DNA of 64,000 bases from NCBI RefSeq assembly GCF_001482405.1, contig NZ_LPXO01000007.1, positions 67,001 to 131,000 on the forward strand, given 5' to 3'. This DNA is from Pseudoponticoccus marisrubri (lineage in GTDB: Bacteria; Pseudomonadota; Alphaproteobacteria; Rhodobacterales; Rhodobacteraceae). The notes below the pieces were generated by a model. The model ran no database searches. It saw only the letters and a program-made list of their open reading frames with translations, and was not told the DNA's origin. Positions within the stretch are counted from its first letter, which is position 1, and each line of letters opens with the position of its first letter. The position numbers and the translations under genes are program-made. Positions 1-9,389 of the stretch are shown one piece after another.

Positions 1-999
1 GAACCGCGGCATCGGGAAATCGGCCACGGGTTTGCGGTAGACCAGCACGCCCGAGCCGTCGCAGATCGCCAGCCCGACCGGCGCGGGCAGCATGTCGGGC
101 GGCAGCGCCGCCAGCCGCCGCATGACCTGCGCCGGGTCCGCCTGTAGGGCCTGCGCCAGCGCGGCCGGATCGGGGCCGTGCTCGGCCAGCGGCTCGGCCA
201 GCCGGTCCAGCGGCAGCGCGGCGGCATCGGCGGCATAGCGGCGCAGCCAGCGGTCCAGCAGGGCGCGGGCCGGTGCCGAGAGCGTCTCGCCCATGCGGGC
301 CAGCGGCCCCTCCACCTCGGCCCGGCCCTCCAGCTCGGGCACGTGGTGGCCGGCCGCCTCCAGCGCGGCGTCCAGCTCCTCCTGCGGGGCGCCGGTCTCG
401 GTCGCGCCGGCATGGTCGGCCTCGAGATAGGTGACCAGCCCGCGGCTCGTCTCGGCCAGCCGCTCGCTGTCCTCGTGGATGTTGCGGTGGAACCGGGCCT
501 GCCACTCGGCGTCGATCTCGCCCGGCTCGGCCAGGATCGAGGCGGTGGAATGGATCGCCGTGACAGTAGACAGCATCTCGTGGAGCGAGGCGGCGAGATG
601 CGGGTCATGGGTCATCCGGTCGGTCAGGATCTCGACCGTGCGTTCCAGCGCCGCGACCCGGCCGCGCGTGTCCGACAGCAGCTGCGCCCAGCCGGGAAAG
701 CGGCCGGCGAACTCGTCCACGCGGTCCAGCTCGGCGCCGCTGGCCTCGCTTTCCATGGCGGCCTCGCGCAGGGTCGAGATCAGCGCAGCCCCCGCCCCCT
801 CGGTCAGCATGGTCGGATCGACCTGCAGGATCTCGGCGATGTCGAGCAGCAGCTTGCCCCCGATTCTGCGGCGGTTGTGCTCGATCAGATTGAGATAGGA
901 GGCCGAAATACCCGCATTGCGGGCCAGCTCGGCCTGCTTCATGCCCCGCGCCACCCGCCTTTCGCGGATGCGCGAACCGGTCAGCGTGTCGCGCGGCAA
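1..999 (-). CDS. XRE-family short-chain fatty acyl regulator (ScfR/RamB-like), 3' end outside window
   Basis: Likely a DNA-binding regulator of acetate or propionate metabolism. The visible 333 codons begin with an XRE helix-turn-helix (about residues 5-60: RIRERRVARGMKQAELARNA, then SYLNLIEHNRR), the typical N-terminus of the ScfR/RamB group, followed by a long helical region. The chosen start is TTG at 999: it has AAGGGA six bases upstream and keeps the whole HTH; the first ATG would cut into the HTH. The gene runs off the left edge, so the C-terminal ligand domain cannot be checked. It diverges from the ABC importer and acs operon. Members of this family are known to control acs and glyoxylate-cycle genes in other bacteria; control of this operon is inference. 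Confidence 0.75.
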   Translation of the reverse strand, partial: MPRDTLTGSRIRERRVARGMKQAELARNAGISASYLNLIEHNRRRIGGKLLLDIAEILQVDPTMLTEGAGAALISTLREAAMESEASGAELDRVDEFAGRFPGWAQLLSDTRGRVAALERTVEILTDRMTHDPHLAASLHEMLSTVTAIHSTASILAEPGEIDAEWQARFHRNIHEDSERLAETSRGLVTYLEADHAGATETGAPQEELDAALEAAGHHVPELEGRAEVEGPLARMGETLSAPARALLDRWLRRYAADAAALPLDRLAEPLAEHGPDPAALAQALQADPAQVMRRLAALPPDMLPAPVGLAICDGSGVLVYRKPVADFPMPRF

Positions 1000-1217
1000 A
1001 GCGATTCCCTTGCAGTATCAACGTGTTTCTGCGCCGCAATATAAACGCTTTTACAGAATACCAAAGGATACTTTTCACCGCTTCACAAAAAAAGCGTTGC
1101 GACAAAGGCGCTTGTTGCGAAATTTTCCGACCCGGCCGCATAGTGGATTTGCACGAAACGTGCCTGCGACGCGTCGTTGAGGAGCGGCGCCCGCATTTCA
1201 CGAAACGGGAGGATTTC
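1000..1217. promoter_or_regulatory. Divergent promoter region between ScfR-like regulator and ABC importer
   Basis: This 218-base gap is clearly more A/T-rich than its flanks and must hold both divergent promoters. Visible repeats are GTTGCGA at 1096-1102 and again at 1114-1120 (18 bp apart), CACGAAACG at 1152-1160 and 1199-1207, and a small dyad GCACG-AAA-CGTGC at 1151-1163. These are candidate regulator half-sites only; no -35/-10 pair is clear enough to call. Confidence 0.45.
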
Positions 1218-2555
1218 ATGTCCAAGACGAACCTGACACGTCGTGGCGTACTCAGGACGGGTGCCGTGGCCGGCGCCGGTCTGGCGCTGCCGACCTACCT
1301 GTCGGCGGCCAGCCACTCGGGCTTTACCAACGCACCCGGCGACAGCACCGTCACGCTGGGCTTCAACGTGCCGCAGACCGGCCCCTATGCCGACGAGGGC
1401 GCCGACGAGCTGCGCGCCTACGAGCTGGCGGTCGAGCATCTGAACGGCGGCGGTGACGGCGGCATGCTGCCCACCTTCTCGTCCAAGGCGCTGGACGGCA
1501 CCGGCATCCTGGGCCGCAAGGTCGAATACGTCACCGGCGACACGCAGACCAAGTCGGACGCCGCCCGCGCATCGGCCAAGTCGATGATCGAGAAGGACGG
1601 CGCGATCATGATCACCGGCGGCTCGTCCTCGGGCGTGGCCGTGGCCGTGCAGGCGCTCTGCCAGGAAGCCGGCGTGATCTTCATGGCCGGCCTGACCCAT
1701 TCCAACGACACCACGGGCAAGGACAAGCGGGCCAACGGCTTCCGTCACTTCTTCAACTCGTACATGTCGGGCGCGGCGCTGGCGCCGATCCTGGCCGACA
1801 ATTACGGCAATGACCGCAAGGCCTATCACCTGACCGCGGACTACAACTGGGGCTACACCACCGAGGAAGCCGTCCGGAACTCGACCGAGGCGCTTGGCTG
1901 GGAGACCGTGGCCGCGGTGAAGACCCCGCTGACCCAGACCGACTTCTCGTCCTACATCGCGCCGGTTCTGCAGTCGGGCGCCGACGTGCTGGTGCTGAAC
2001 CACTACGGCGGCAACATGGTCAACTCGCTGACCAATGCCGTGCAGTTCGGCCTGCGCGACAAGCAGGTGAACGGCAAGAATTTCGAGATCATCGTGCCGC
2101 TCTACTCGCGCCTGATGGCCAAGGGGGCCGGTGCCAACGTCAAGGGCATCTTCGGCTCCACCAACTGGCACTGGTCGCTGCAGGACGAGGGCTCCAAGGC
2201 CTTCGTGAAATCCTTCGGCACCAAATACGGCTTCCCGCCGTCCCAGGCGGCGCATACCTGCTACGTGCAGACGCTGCTCTATGCCGATGCCGTGACGCGC
2301 GCGGGCTCGTTCAACCCCTGTGCGGTGGTCGAGGCGCTGGAAGGCTTCGAGTTCGACGGGCTGGGCAACGGCCCGACGCTCTACCGCGCCGAGGACCACC
2401 AGTGCTTCAAGGACGTGCTGGTCGTGAAGGGCAAGGAGAACCCGACCTCGGAGTTCGACCTGCTCGAAATCGTCGAGGTCACGCCGCGCGACCAGGTCAC
2501 CTATGACCCGTCGATCTTCGGCGGCGAGCTGGGCACCTGCAACCCGGGCGCCTGA
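1218..2555 (+). CDS. Tat-exported periplasmic substrate-binding protein of Liv-type ABC importer
   Basis: A 445-residue type I periplasmic binding protein of the branched-chain amino acid/amide family (Peripla_BP_6). The start at 1218 follows a GGGAGG ribosome site. The N-terminus has a twin-arginine signal (TRRGVLRTG, then a hydrophobic stretch to about residue 31), so export folded through Tat is expected. The mature protein opens with the family pattern TVTLGFNVPQTGPYADEG. It is the first gene of the importer cluster, followed by two permeases and two ATPases. The ligand cannot be read from sequence; the ScfR-like regulator and acs next door suggest a compound degraded to acetate or another short acyl unit rather than leucine. 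That substrate proposal is inference. Confidence 0.85.
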   Translation: MSKTNLTRRGVLRTGAVAGAGLALPTYLSAASHSGFTNAPGDSTVTLGFNVPQTGPYADEGADELRAYELAVEHLNGGGDGGMLPTFSSKALDGTGILGRKVEYVTGDTQTKSDAARASAKSMIEKDGAIMITGGSSSGVAVAVQALCQEAGVIFMAGLTHSNDTTGKDKRANGFRHFFNSYMSGAALAPILADNYGNDRKAYHLTADYNWGYTTEEAVRNSTEALGWETVAAVKTPLTQTDFSSYIAPVLQSGADVLVLNHYGGNMVNSLTNAVQFGLRDKQVNGKNFEIIVPLYSRLMAKGAGANVKGIFGSTNWHWSLQDEGSKAFVKSFGTKYGFPPSQAAHTCYVQTLLYADAVTRAGSFNPCAVVEALEGFEFDGLGNGPTLYRAEDHQCFKDVLVVKGKENPTSEFDLLEIVEVTPRDQVTYDPSIFGGELGTCNPGA

Positions 2556-2563
2556 TCCCTGTC

Positions 2564-2590
2564 GCAGGGTGGGCCTGACGCCCGCCCTGC
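2564..2590 (+). promoter_or_regulatory. Intercistronic stem-loop between SBP and permease genes
   Basis: An 11-bp inverted repeat (GCAGGGTGGGC / GCCCGCCCTGC, one G-T pair) with a 5-base loop lies 9 bases after the SBP stop. No T-run follows, so it is more likely a 3'-end stabiliser or partial attenuator that raises SBP mRNA over permease mRNA than a full terminator. A second short hairpin (CCCCGC-CTGC-GCGGGG, 2610-2625) follows it. Confidence 0.6.
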
Positions 2591-2663
2591 ACTCCGTCCG
2601 ATCTGTCGACCCCGCCTGCGCGGGGTTCGCGCAATCCGTAACCCGACCGCAAGGGGTGCGACC

Positions 2664-3695
2664 ATGGATGCATTGATCCTCCAAATTCTGAACGGGCTCG
2701 ACAAGGGGTCGGCCTATGCGCTGATCGCCCTCGGGCTGACGCTCATCTTCGGCACGCTGGGCGTGGTGAATTTCGCGCATGGTGCGCTCTTCATGATCGG
2801 CGCCTTCTGCGCGGTCACGCTGAACCGGCTCTTCAACCTCAGCCACGAGGTCGAGGTTCCCGGCGAGACGGACTTCCTCGGCAACCCGCTGATGCGGGAC
2901 GTGCCCTATCTCTACGATATCGTGGGAGAGAGCGCGGGCGCGGCGATCATCGACTGGTCCGTGCCGCTGGCCATCCTCTTCGCAATCCCGATCATGATCA
3001 TCGTGGGCGTGATCATGGAGCGCGGCCTGATCAAGCATTTCTACAAGCGCCCCCATGCCGACCAGATCCTCGTCACCTTCGGCCTGGCCATCGTGCTGCA
3101 GGAAATCATCAAGTACTATTACGGCGCCAACCCGATCCCGACGCCCGCCCCGGATGCCTTCCGCGGCAGCTTCGACTTCGGCGCCATGATCGGCTTCGAC
3201 CCGAACACGATCATCTATCCCTACTGGCGGCTGGTCTATTTCTGCTTCTCGGTGGTGATCATCGGCGCGGTCTTCGCCTTCCTGCAATTCACCACCTTCG
3301 GCATGGTGGTGCGCGCCGGCATGGCCGATCGCGAGACCGTGGGCCTGCTGGGCATCGACATCGACAAGCGCTTTACCATCATGTTCGGCCTTGCCGCCGC
3401 CGTCGCGGGCCTGGCGGGCGTCATGTACACCCCGATCAACTCGCCCAACTACCACATGGGCATGGACTTCCTCGTCCTCAGCTTCGTCGTGGTGGTCGTC
3501 GGCGGCATGGGCTCGCTGCCGGGCGCCGTGCTGGCGGGCTTCCTGCTGGGCATCCTCGAGAGCTTCGCCTCGATGCGCGAGGTCATCAACTTCGTTCCCG
3601 GCATCAACCAGGTCATCATCTACCTGGTCGCCATCATCATTCTGTTGACGCGTCCGCGGGGCCTGATGGGCCGCAAGGGCGTGATGGAGGACTGA
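2664..3695 (+). CDS. Branched-chain-type ABC transporter permease (LivH-like)
   Basis: Inner-membrane permease of 343 residues. It starts with the LivH signature LNGLDKGSAYALIALGLTLI followed by FGTLGVVNFAHGALFMIGAF, and ends with LLTRPRGLMGRKG, a typical LivH tail. About eight to nine hydrophobic segments are visible. A stretch at residues about 55-85 (EVPGETDFLGNP onward) is an extra loop that shorter LivH proteins lack. It is three bases upstream of the LivM-like gene, so the two are translationally close and should form the heterodimeric pore of the importer. Confidence 0.88.
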   Translation: MDALILQILNGLDKGSAYALIALGLTLIFGTLGVVNFAHGALFMIGAFCAVTLNRLFNLSHEVEVPGETDFLGNPLMRDVPYLYDIVGESAGAAIIDWSVPLAILFAIPIMIIVGVIMERGLIKHFYKRPHADQILVTFGLAIVLQEIIKYYYGANPIPTPAPDAFRGSFDFGAMIGFDPNTIIYPYWRLVYFCFSVVIIGAVFAFLQFTTFGMVVRAGMADRETVGLLGIDIDKRFTIMFGLAAAVAGLAGVMYTPINSPNYHMGMDFLVLSFVVVVVGGMGSLPGAVLAGFLLGILESFASMREVINFVPGINQVIIYLVAIIILLTRPRGLMGRKGVMED

Positions 3696-3698
3696 TCC

Positions 3699-4895
3699 AT
3701 GTTCGGTCTCGAAAAGAAAGACGCCACCCTGCTGCTGCTGGTCGCCGCGCTGACCATCTTCGCCCCCTTCCTGCTGAACCCCTTCCCCGAGGGCAGCGCC
3801 ATGGCGCAGTTCAACGCGGGCTACCCCGACCTGATGCAGCGCTTCGTGATCTTCGGCATCTTCGCCATCGGCTTCAACATCCTGTTCGGCCTGACCGGCT
3901 ATCTCAGCTTCGGGCACGCCGCCTTCCTCGGCGTGGGCTCCTACGCGGCGGTGTGGATGTTCAAGCTTCTCAGCATGAACGTCCTGCCCGCCATCCTGCT
4001 GGCGGTGGTGATGTCGGGGCTCTTCGCGCTGCTGATCGGCTACATATCGCTGCGGCGCTCGGGGATCTACTTCTCGATCCTGACGCTGGCCTTCGCGCAG
4101 ATGATGTTCGCCCTGGCCTACTCGGTGCTGACGCCGATCACCGGCGGCGAGACCGGGCTGCAGCTGGCGCTGAGCGATCCGCGCATCCTCGATGGCGGGA
4201 CGGCCGACGGGAACCTGCCGGTGCCCGGGCTCTTCGGGCTGGAGATGCGCGACAGCGCGCAGCTGGAGCTGGGCGCCTGGGTCTTCACCTTCAACATCGG
4301 CTACTATTTCTGCGCCATCGTGATGCTGCTGGCCTTCTACCTGGCCATTCGCATCTTCCGTTCGCCCTTCGGCATGATGCTGCGTGCGATCAAGTCGAAC
4401 CAGCAGCGGCTGAACTATACCGGTCTGAACCCCAAGCCCTACACGCTGGCCGCCTTCGTGATCTCGGGCATGTATGCCGGGCTGGCCGGCGCGCTGATGG
4501 CCTCGATGGACCCGCTGGCCGGCGCCGAGCGCATGTTCTGGACCGCCTCGGGCGAGGTCGTGCTGATGACCATCCTGGGCGGCGTGGGCACGCTGATCGG
4601 CCCGGTGCTGGGCGCGGGCGCGATCAAGTACATGGAGAACATCATCTCCAAGATCAATTCCGACATCCTGCATGGCTGGTTCGCCTTCCTGCCGGACGGG
4701 CTGGAGGACTTCATCGTCGCGGTGATCTACCCGTTCATCGGCAAGGGCTGGCACCTGACGCTGGGCCTGATCTTCATGGCCGTCGTGATCTTCCTGCCCG
4801 GCGGGCTGGTCGAGGGCGGACAACGCATCGCGCGGGCTTTCCGTCGCAAGAAGCCCGACACGCCGAAATCGGCCAAGACCGAACCTGCGGAATAA
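3699..4895 (+). CDS. Branched-chain-type ABC transporter permease (LivM-like)
   Basis: Inner-membrane permease of 398 residues with the LivM hallmarks [20 protein letters not shown] near residue 65 and [14 protein letters not shown] near residue 295. Multiple hydrophobic helices span the protein and the C-terminus is a short charged tail ([17 protein letters not shown]). A GGAGG sequence at the end of the LivH-like gene precedes the start. It pairs with the upstream permease and feeds the two ATPases that follow. Confidence 0.88.
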   Translation: MFGLEKKDATLLLLVAALTIFAPFLLNPFPEGSAMAQFNAGYPDLMQRFVIFGIFAIGFNILFGLTGYLSFGHAAFLGVGSYAAVWMFKLLSMNVLPAILLAVVMSGLFALLIGYISLRRSGIYFSILTLAFAQMMFALAYSVLTPITGGETGLQLALSDPRILDGGTADGNLPVPGLFGLEMRDSAQLELGAWVFTFNIGYYFCAIVMLLAFYLAIRIFRSPFGMMLRAIKSNQQRLNYTGLNPKPYTLAAFVISGMYAGLAGALMASMDPLAGAERMFWTASGEVVLMTILGGVGTLIGPVLGAGAIKYMENIISKINSDILHGWFAFLPDGLEDFIVAVIYPFIGKGWHLTLGLIFMAVVIFLPGGLVEGGQRIARAFRRKKPDTPKSAKTEPAE

Positions 4896-4907
4896 GGAGA
4901 CAGGGCC

Positions 4908-5663
4908 ATGGGAATTCTTGAAGTCAAGGATGTCGGCAAGCGGTTCGGCGGTCTGAAGGCGCTCAGCGACGTGAACCTCAGCGTGAAGGAGAACAGCTGC
5001 CACGCGATCATCGGGCCGAACGGCGCGGGCAAGTCCACCCTGCTGAACTGCCTGGTGGGCAAGCTGATCCCCGACACCGGCTCGGTCATGTTCGACGGGC
5101 AGAGCGTGCTGGGCCGCAGCCCGCACGAGATCAACCAGATGGGCATCAGCCGCGTGTTCCAGACCCCCGAGATCTTTGCCGATCTCACGGTGTTCGAGAA
5201 CATGATGATCCCGCTCTTCGCCAAGCGCGACGGGGCCTACCGGCTGCATGCCTACGAATCGGTCTCGAACGAGCGCGCGCTGATCGAGGAGGCCGAGCGC
5301 ATGCTCGACGACGTGAACATGCTGGACAAGCGCCACATGCACTCGGCGTCGATGTCGCGCGGCGACAAGCGCCGGCTCGAGATGGCGATGTGCCTCGTGC
5401 AGAACCCCAAGCTGCTGCTGCTGGACGAGCCCACCGCCGGCATGGCGCGCGCCGACACCAACAACACGATCGACCTGCTCAAGGAGATCAAGGCCAAGCG
5501 CGACATCACCATCGCCATCATCGAGCATGACATGCACGTGGTCTTCAGCCTGGCCGACCGGATTACCGTGCTGGCCCAGGGCACGCCGCTGGTCGAGGAT
5601 GCGCCCGAGAACATCAAGGGACACCCCAAGGTCCAGGAAGCCTACCTGGGCGAGACGCACTGA
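4908..5663 (+). CDS. Branched-chain-type ABC transporter ATPase (LivG-like)
   Basis: Cytoplasmic ATPase of 251 residues. Walker A is GPNGAGKST near residue 38, the signature region is reduced to SMSRGDKRRLEMAM (SRGDKR in place of the usual SGGxQR), and Walker B is LLLLDEPTAGM. The diverged signature loop is seen in other LivG proteins of this importer group. The start at 4908 is preceded by AAGGAGA. It acts with the LivF-like ATPase to energise the permease pair. Confidence 0.87.
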   Translation: MGILEVKDVGKRFGGLKALSDVNLSVKENSCHAIIGPNGAGKSTLLNCLVGKLIPDTGSVMFDGQSVLGRSPHEINQMGISRVFQTPEIFADLTVFENMMIPLFAKRDGAYRLHAYESVSNERALIEEAERMLDDVNMLDKRHMHSASMSRGDKRRLEMAMCLVQNPKLLLLDEPTAGMARADTNNTIDLLKEIKAKRDITIAIIEHDMHVVFSLADRITVLAQGTPLVEDAPENIKGHPKVQEAYLGETH

Positions 5664-5671
5664 ACCCGCGC

Positions 5672-5694
5672 CGGGTGGGGATCATCCCCGCCCG
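5672..5694 (+). promoter_or_regulatory. Intercistronic stem-loop between LivG-like and LivF-like genes
   Basis: CGGGTGGGG and CCCCGCCCG form a 9-bp stem (one G-T pair) around the 5-base loop ATCAT in the 97-base gap. It resembles the element at 2564-2590 in arm composition and loop size, and has no T-run. Role as an mRNA-processing or stability element is inference. Confidence 0.5.
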
Positions 5695-5760
5695 ACGCCT
5701 CCGCTTCACCCGTAGGGAGGGCCCACGCCCCGCCCGCCGCGAACGAAAGGGTCTGCCGAC

Positions 5761-6516
5761 ATGAACGTCCGCCCCGATTTCTCCAAGAACGCCAACATGG
5801 CCGAAACCGCCCCGGCCTTCCTCTCGGTCTGGGACATGCATTCCTATTACGGCGAGAGCTACATCGTGCAGGGCATCAGCTTCAACGTGCACGAGGGCGA
5901 GATCCTTGCCCTGCTGGGCCGCAACGGCGCCGGCAAGACCACCACGCTGCGCTCCATCGCCCGGCTGGACAATCCCCAGGTGCAGCGCGGCGAGATCTGG
6001 CTGGACCACGCGCCGCTGCACACGATGAAGGCGCACCAGGCCGCGGTGAACGGTCTGGGGCTGGTGCCCGAGGATCGCCGCATCATCCCCGGCCTGACCG
6101 TCGAGGAGAACCTCAAGCTGGCGCAGATCCAGCCGCCGATCGGCTGGTCGCTGGAACGCCTCTACGAGCTCTTCCCCCGGCTCGGCGAACGCCGTTTGCA
6201 GGAGGGCGTCACGCTGTCGGGTGGCGAGCAGCAGATGCTCTCTATCGCCCGCGCGCTGGCCCGCGACATCAAGGTGCTGCTGCTCGACGAACCCTATGAA
6301 GGACTGGCCCCGGTCATCGTGGACGAGATCGAGAAGACCCTGCGCCACATCAAGGAACAGGGCATGACCACGATCATCGTCGAACAGAACGCGGTGCGCG
6401 CGCTGCAGCTGGCCGACCGTGCGGTGATCCTCGACACCGGTTCCATCGTCTTTGACGGCAGCGCCGCCGAGGTGCTCGAGAACGAGAGCCTGCGGGCCGA
6501 GTACCTCGCGATCTGA
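5761..6516 (+). CDS. Branched-chain-type ABC transporter ATPase (LivF-like)
   Basis: ATPase of 251 residues with the LivF features [12 protein letters not shown] (Walker A, near residue 55), [18 protein letters not shown], the ABC signature [16 protein letters not shown] and Walker [13 protein letters not shown]. The first ATG (5761) has a weak GAAAGGG site upstream; a second in-frame ATG at 5797 (MAETAPAF) would remove 12 residues and is also possible. It closes the importer cluster; acs starts 119 bases further on. Confidence 0.87.
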   Translation: MNVRPDFSKNANMAETAPAFLSVWDMHSYYGESYIVQGISFNVHEGEILALLGRNGAGKTTTLRSIARLDNPQVQRGEIWLDHAPLHTMKAHQAAVNGLGLVPEDRRIIPGLTVEENLKLAQIQPPIGWSLERLYELFPRLGERRLQEGVTLSGGEQQMLSIARALARDIKVLLLDEPYEGLAPVIVDEIEKTLRHIKEQGMTTIIVEQNAVRALQLADRAVILDTGSIVFDGSAAEVLENESLRAEYLAI

Positions 6517-6523
6517 CCCTGCC

Positions 6524-6581
6524 CCGGCCCGCGCACGCTGCGGGCCGGTCGCCCCTCCCGGTGCGCGCGCCCCGACGGGGC
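6524..6581 (+). promoter_or_regulatory. Two stem-loops between the importer genes and acs
   Basis: A perfect 9-bp inverted repeat (CCGGCCCGC / GCGGGCCGG, 7-base loop, 6524-6548) starts 7 bases after the LivF stop. A second hairpin, GCCCC-GAC-GGGGC (6569-6581), is followed by TTGATTT. The second could act as a weak terminator, so acs may be partly separated from the importer genes or have its own promoter. Confidence 0.5.
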
Positions 6582-6635
6582 TTGATTTCGAGAGCCGGGA
6601 GCGTTTCCCTGCCCGCGACAACAGGAGGAGCCCTC

Positions 6636-8582
6636 ATGTCCAAGACCTACCCGCCATCCGAGAGTTTCACGAAATCTGCCCATATCGACGCGTCCGGGTA
6701 TGATGCGGCCTATGCGCGGTCTGTGTCGGACCCCGAGGGGTTCTGGGCCGAGGAGGCGAAGCGGCTGGACTGGATCAAGGCGCCGAGCGAGATCCGCAAT
6801 GTCGACTTCACGCTGGGCCAGGTCTCGATCGAGTGGTTCCGCGACGGCACGCTGAACGTCGCGGCTAACTGCATCGACCGCCATCTCGAGACGCGCGGCC
6901 AGCAGACCGCCATCATCTGGGAGCCCGACGACCCGAAGGAGCCCGCGCAGTCGATCTCCTATGCCGACCTGCACCGCCGCGTCTGCCGCATGGCCAACGT
7001 GCTCGAGAGCCTCGGCGTGCGCAAGGGCGACCGCGTCATCATCTACCTGCCGATGATCCCCGAGGCCGCCTATGCCATGCTGGCCTGCGCGCGCATCGGC
7101 GCCATCCATTCCATCGTCTTCGCCGGCTTCTCGCCCGACGCGCTGTCGGCCCGCATCAATGGCTGTGACGCCAAGGTCGTCATCACCGCCGACGAGGCGC
7201 CCCGCGGCGGCCGCAAGACCGCGCTGAAATCCAACACCGACAAGGCGCTGCTGCACTGCAAGGACAGCGTCAAGTGCCTGGTCGTCAAGCGCACCGGCGG
7301 CCAGACCACCTGGGTGGAGGGGCGCGATTACGACTACGCCGAGATGGCGCTGGAAGCCGGCGACTACTGCCGCCCGGTCGAGATGCAGGCCGAGGACCCG
7401 CTGTTCATCCTGTACACTTCCGGGTCAACGGGTCAGCCCAAGGGGGTTGTGCACACCACAGGTGGATATTTGGTTTACGCCGCCATGACCCACCAGGTCA
7501 CCTTCGACTACCACGAGGGCGATGTCTATTGGTGCACGGCAGATGTTGGGTGGGTCACCGGGCACTCCTACATCATCTATGGGCCGCTCGCCAATGGCGC
7601 CACCACGCTGATGTTCGAGGGCGTGCCCACCTATCCCGATGCCAGCCGCTTCTGGCAGGTCTGCGAGAAGCATCGCGTGAACCAGTTCTACACCGCGCCG
7701 ACGGCGATTCGCGCGCTGATGGGCCAGGGTGACGAATTCGTAACGAAATGCGATCTATCCTCGCTGCGACTCCTCGGCACGGTCGGGGAACCCATCAACC
7801 CGGAGGCGTGGAACTGGTACAATGATGTCGTGGGCGGCGGGCGCTGCCCGATCGTGGACACCTGGTGGCAGACCGAGACCGGCGGCCACCTGCTGACCCC
7901 CCTGCCCGGCGCGCATGCGCTGAAACCGGGCGCGGCGATGAAGCCGTTCTTCGGCGTGCAGCCCGTCGTGCTGGACCCGCAGACCGGCGAGGAGATCCAC
8001 GACAACCCCACCGAGGGCGTGCTCTGCCTCAAGGACAGCTGGCCGGGCCAGATGCGCACCGTCTGGGGCGATCACGAACGGTTCGAGAAGACCTATTTCT
8101 CGGATTACAAGGGCTACTACTTCTCGGGTGACGGCTGTCGCCGGGATGCCGACGGCGATTACTGGATCACCGGCCGGGTCGATGACGTGATCAATGTCAG
8201 CGGCCACCGGATGGGCACCGCCGAGGTGGAATCGGCGCTGGTGGCGCATGAGAAGGTGGCCGAGGCCGCGGTGGTCGGCTACCCGCACGAGATCAAGGGC
8301 CAGGGCATCTATTGCTACGTGACCCTGATGGCCGGCGTCGAGGCCACTGACGAGCTGCGCAAGGAGCTGCGCAACTGGGTCCGCACCGAGATCGGCCCCA
8401 TCGCCTCGCCCGACCTCATCCAGTGGGCCCCCGGCCTGCCCAAGACCCGCTCCGGCAAGATCATGCGCCGCATCCTGCGCAAGATCGCCGAGAACGACTA
8501 TGGCAGCCTCGGAGACACCTCCACCCTCGCCGACCCATCCGTCGTCGACGACCTCATCGAAAACAGAATGAACAAGGGGTGA
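6636..8582 (+). CDS. acs: Acetyl-CoA synthetase (AMP-forming)
   Basis: Activates acetate with ATP and CoA, releasing AMP and pyrophosphate. Of 648 residues, close to the usual 645-655. Seen: the P-loop-like [12 protein letters not shown], the acetate-pocket motif [21 protein letters not shown], the hinge [20 protein letters not shown], and the C-terminal [11 protein letters not shown] containing the lysine that is acetylated in characterised Acs enzymes. The start at 6636 follows AGGAGGAG; in-frame codons further upstream are not needed. Two patches, about 7405-7560 and 7735-7815, use A/T-ending codons unlike the rest. The adenylate kinase gene follows after 5 bases. Confidence 0.93.
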   Translation: MSKTYPPSESFTKSAHIDASGYDAAYARSVSDPEGFWAEEAKRLDWIKAPSEIRNVDFTLGQVSIEWFRDGTLNVAANCIDRHLETRGQQTAIIWEPDDPKEPAQSISYADLHRRVCRMANVLESLGVRKGDRVIIYLPMIPEAAYAMLACARIGAIHSIVFAGFSPDALSARINGCDAKVVITADEAPRGGRKTALKSNTDKALLHCKDSVKCLVVKRTGGQTTWVEGRDYDYAEMALEAGDYCRPVEMQAEDPLFILYTSGSTGQPKGVVHTTGGYLVYAAMTHQVTFDYHEGDVYWCTADVGWVTGHSYIIYGPLANGATTLMFEGVPTYPDASRFWQVCEKHRVNQFYTAPTAIRALMGQGDEFVTKCDLSSLRLLGTVGEPINPEAWNWYNDVVGGGRCPIVDTWWQTETGGHLLTPLPGAHALKPGAAMKPFFGVQPVVLDPQTGEEIHDNPTEGVLCLKDSWPGQMRTVWGDHERFEKTYFSDYKGYYFSGDGCRRDADGDYWITGRVDDVINVSGHRMGTAEVESALVAHEKVAEAAVVGYPHEIKGQGIYCYVTLMAGVEATDELRKELRNWVRTEIGPIASPDLIQWAPGLPKTRSGKIMRRILRKIAENDYGSLGDTSTLADPSVVDDLIENRMNKG

Positions 8583-8587
8583 GCGCA

Positions 8588-9274
8588 ATGGACGGAACCC
8601 AGATCCCCGCCACCGCCCCGGTCCTGATCCTGCTGGGGCCCCCGGGCGCCGGCAAGGGCACCCAGGCCCGCATGCTCGAAGAGCGTTTCGGCCTCGTGCA
8701 GCTGTCCACCGGTGACCTGCTGCGCGCCGCCGTGGCGCAGGGCACCGAGGCGGGCCTTCAGGCCAAGGCGGTCATGGAAGCAGGCGAGTTGGTCAGCGAC
8801 GCGATCGTCATCGCGATCCTGCGCGACCGGCTGGCCGATCCCGACTGCGCCCGCGGCGTGATCCTGGACGGTTTCCCGCGCACCACGGTGCAGGCCGAGG
8901 CGCTGGACCGGCTGCTGGCCGAGAGCGGGCAGAAGATCGACGCGGCGGTCAGCCTCGAGGTCGACGATGCGGCGATGGTGACCCGGATCTCGGGGCGCTA
9001 CACCTGCGCGGGCTGCGGCGAGGGCTATCACGACAGCTTCAAGCAGCCGCAGACCGAGGGCACCTGCGACAAGTGCGGCGGCACGGAGTTCAAGCGCCGC
9101 GCCGACGACAACGCCGAGACCGTGGCCAGCCGGCTGCAGGCCTACCACGCCCAGACCGCCCCGCTGATCGACTACTACGCCCGGGCGGGCGTGCTGACAT
9201 CTGTCGATGCCATGGGCGAGATCGACGGCATCGCGGCGCGGCTCGCGGCCATCGTCGACGCCGCCACCGCCTGA
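8588..9274 (+). CDS. adk: Adenylate kinase with zinc-type LID
   Basis: Converts AMP plus ATP to two ADP. The 228-residue protein has the P-loop GPPGAGKGT (residues 17-25), DGFPRT, and a long LID with four cysteines (C140, C143, C160, C163) arranged as in zinc-binding adenylate kinases. It begins 5 bases after acs, so it is almost certainly cotranscribed and positioned to consume the AMP made by Acs. Alphaproteobacteria usually carry adk in the ribosomal-protein operon, so this is probably a second copy; that cannot be checked here. Confidence 0.9.
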   Translation: MDGTQIPATAPVLILLGPPGAGKGTQARMLEERFGLVQLSTGDLLRAAVAQGTEAGLQAKAVMEAGELVSDAIVIAILRDRLADPDCARGVILDGFPRTTVQAEALDRLLAESGQKIDAAVSLEVDDAAMVTRISGRYTCAGCGEGYHDSFKQPQTEGTCDKCGGTEFKRRADDNAETVASRLQAYHAQTAPLIDYYARAGVLTSVDAMGEIDGIAARLAAIVDAATA

Positions 9275-9293
9275 CACCGGGCGAGACGAACAC

Positions 9294-9332
9294 CGCCCCC
9301 CGCGCACGGGGGGCGTGCTGCCCGACGGGCAG
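9294..9332 (+). promoter_or_regulatory. Tandem hairpins between adk and symporter genes
   Basis: CGCCCCCCG / CGGGGGGCG form a perfect 9-bp stem with loop CGCA (9294-9315), followed at once by CTGCCC-GAC-GGGCAG (9318-9332). There is no T-run; purine-rich sequence leading to the next ribosome site follows. It may be an attenuator or processing site dividing acs-adk from the symporter pair. Confidence 0.5.
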
Positions 9333-9389
9333 AGAGGAGACGCGTGTCCGGGAGGGCATGCTCAACGGAGGAAGAGGAGGACCCGCGAC

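Noticed and set aside
1083-5660. A 1525-codon open frame on the minus strand under the importer genes
   Set aside because: It lies antisense to five well-supported Liv-type genes, has His/Asp/Gln-rich low-complexity text typical of GC-rich antisense frames, and no domain.
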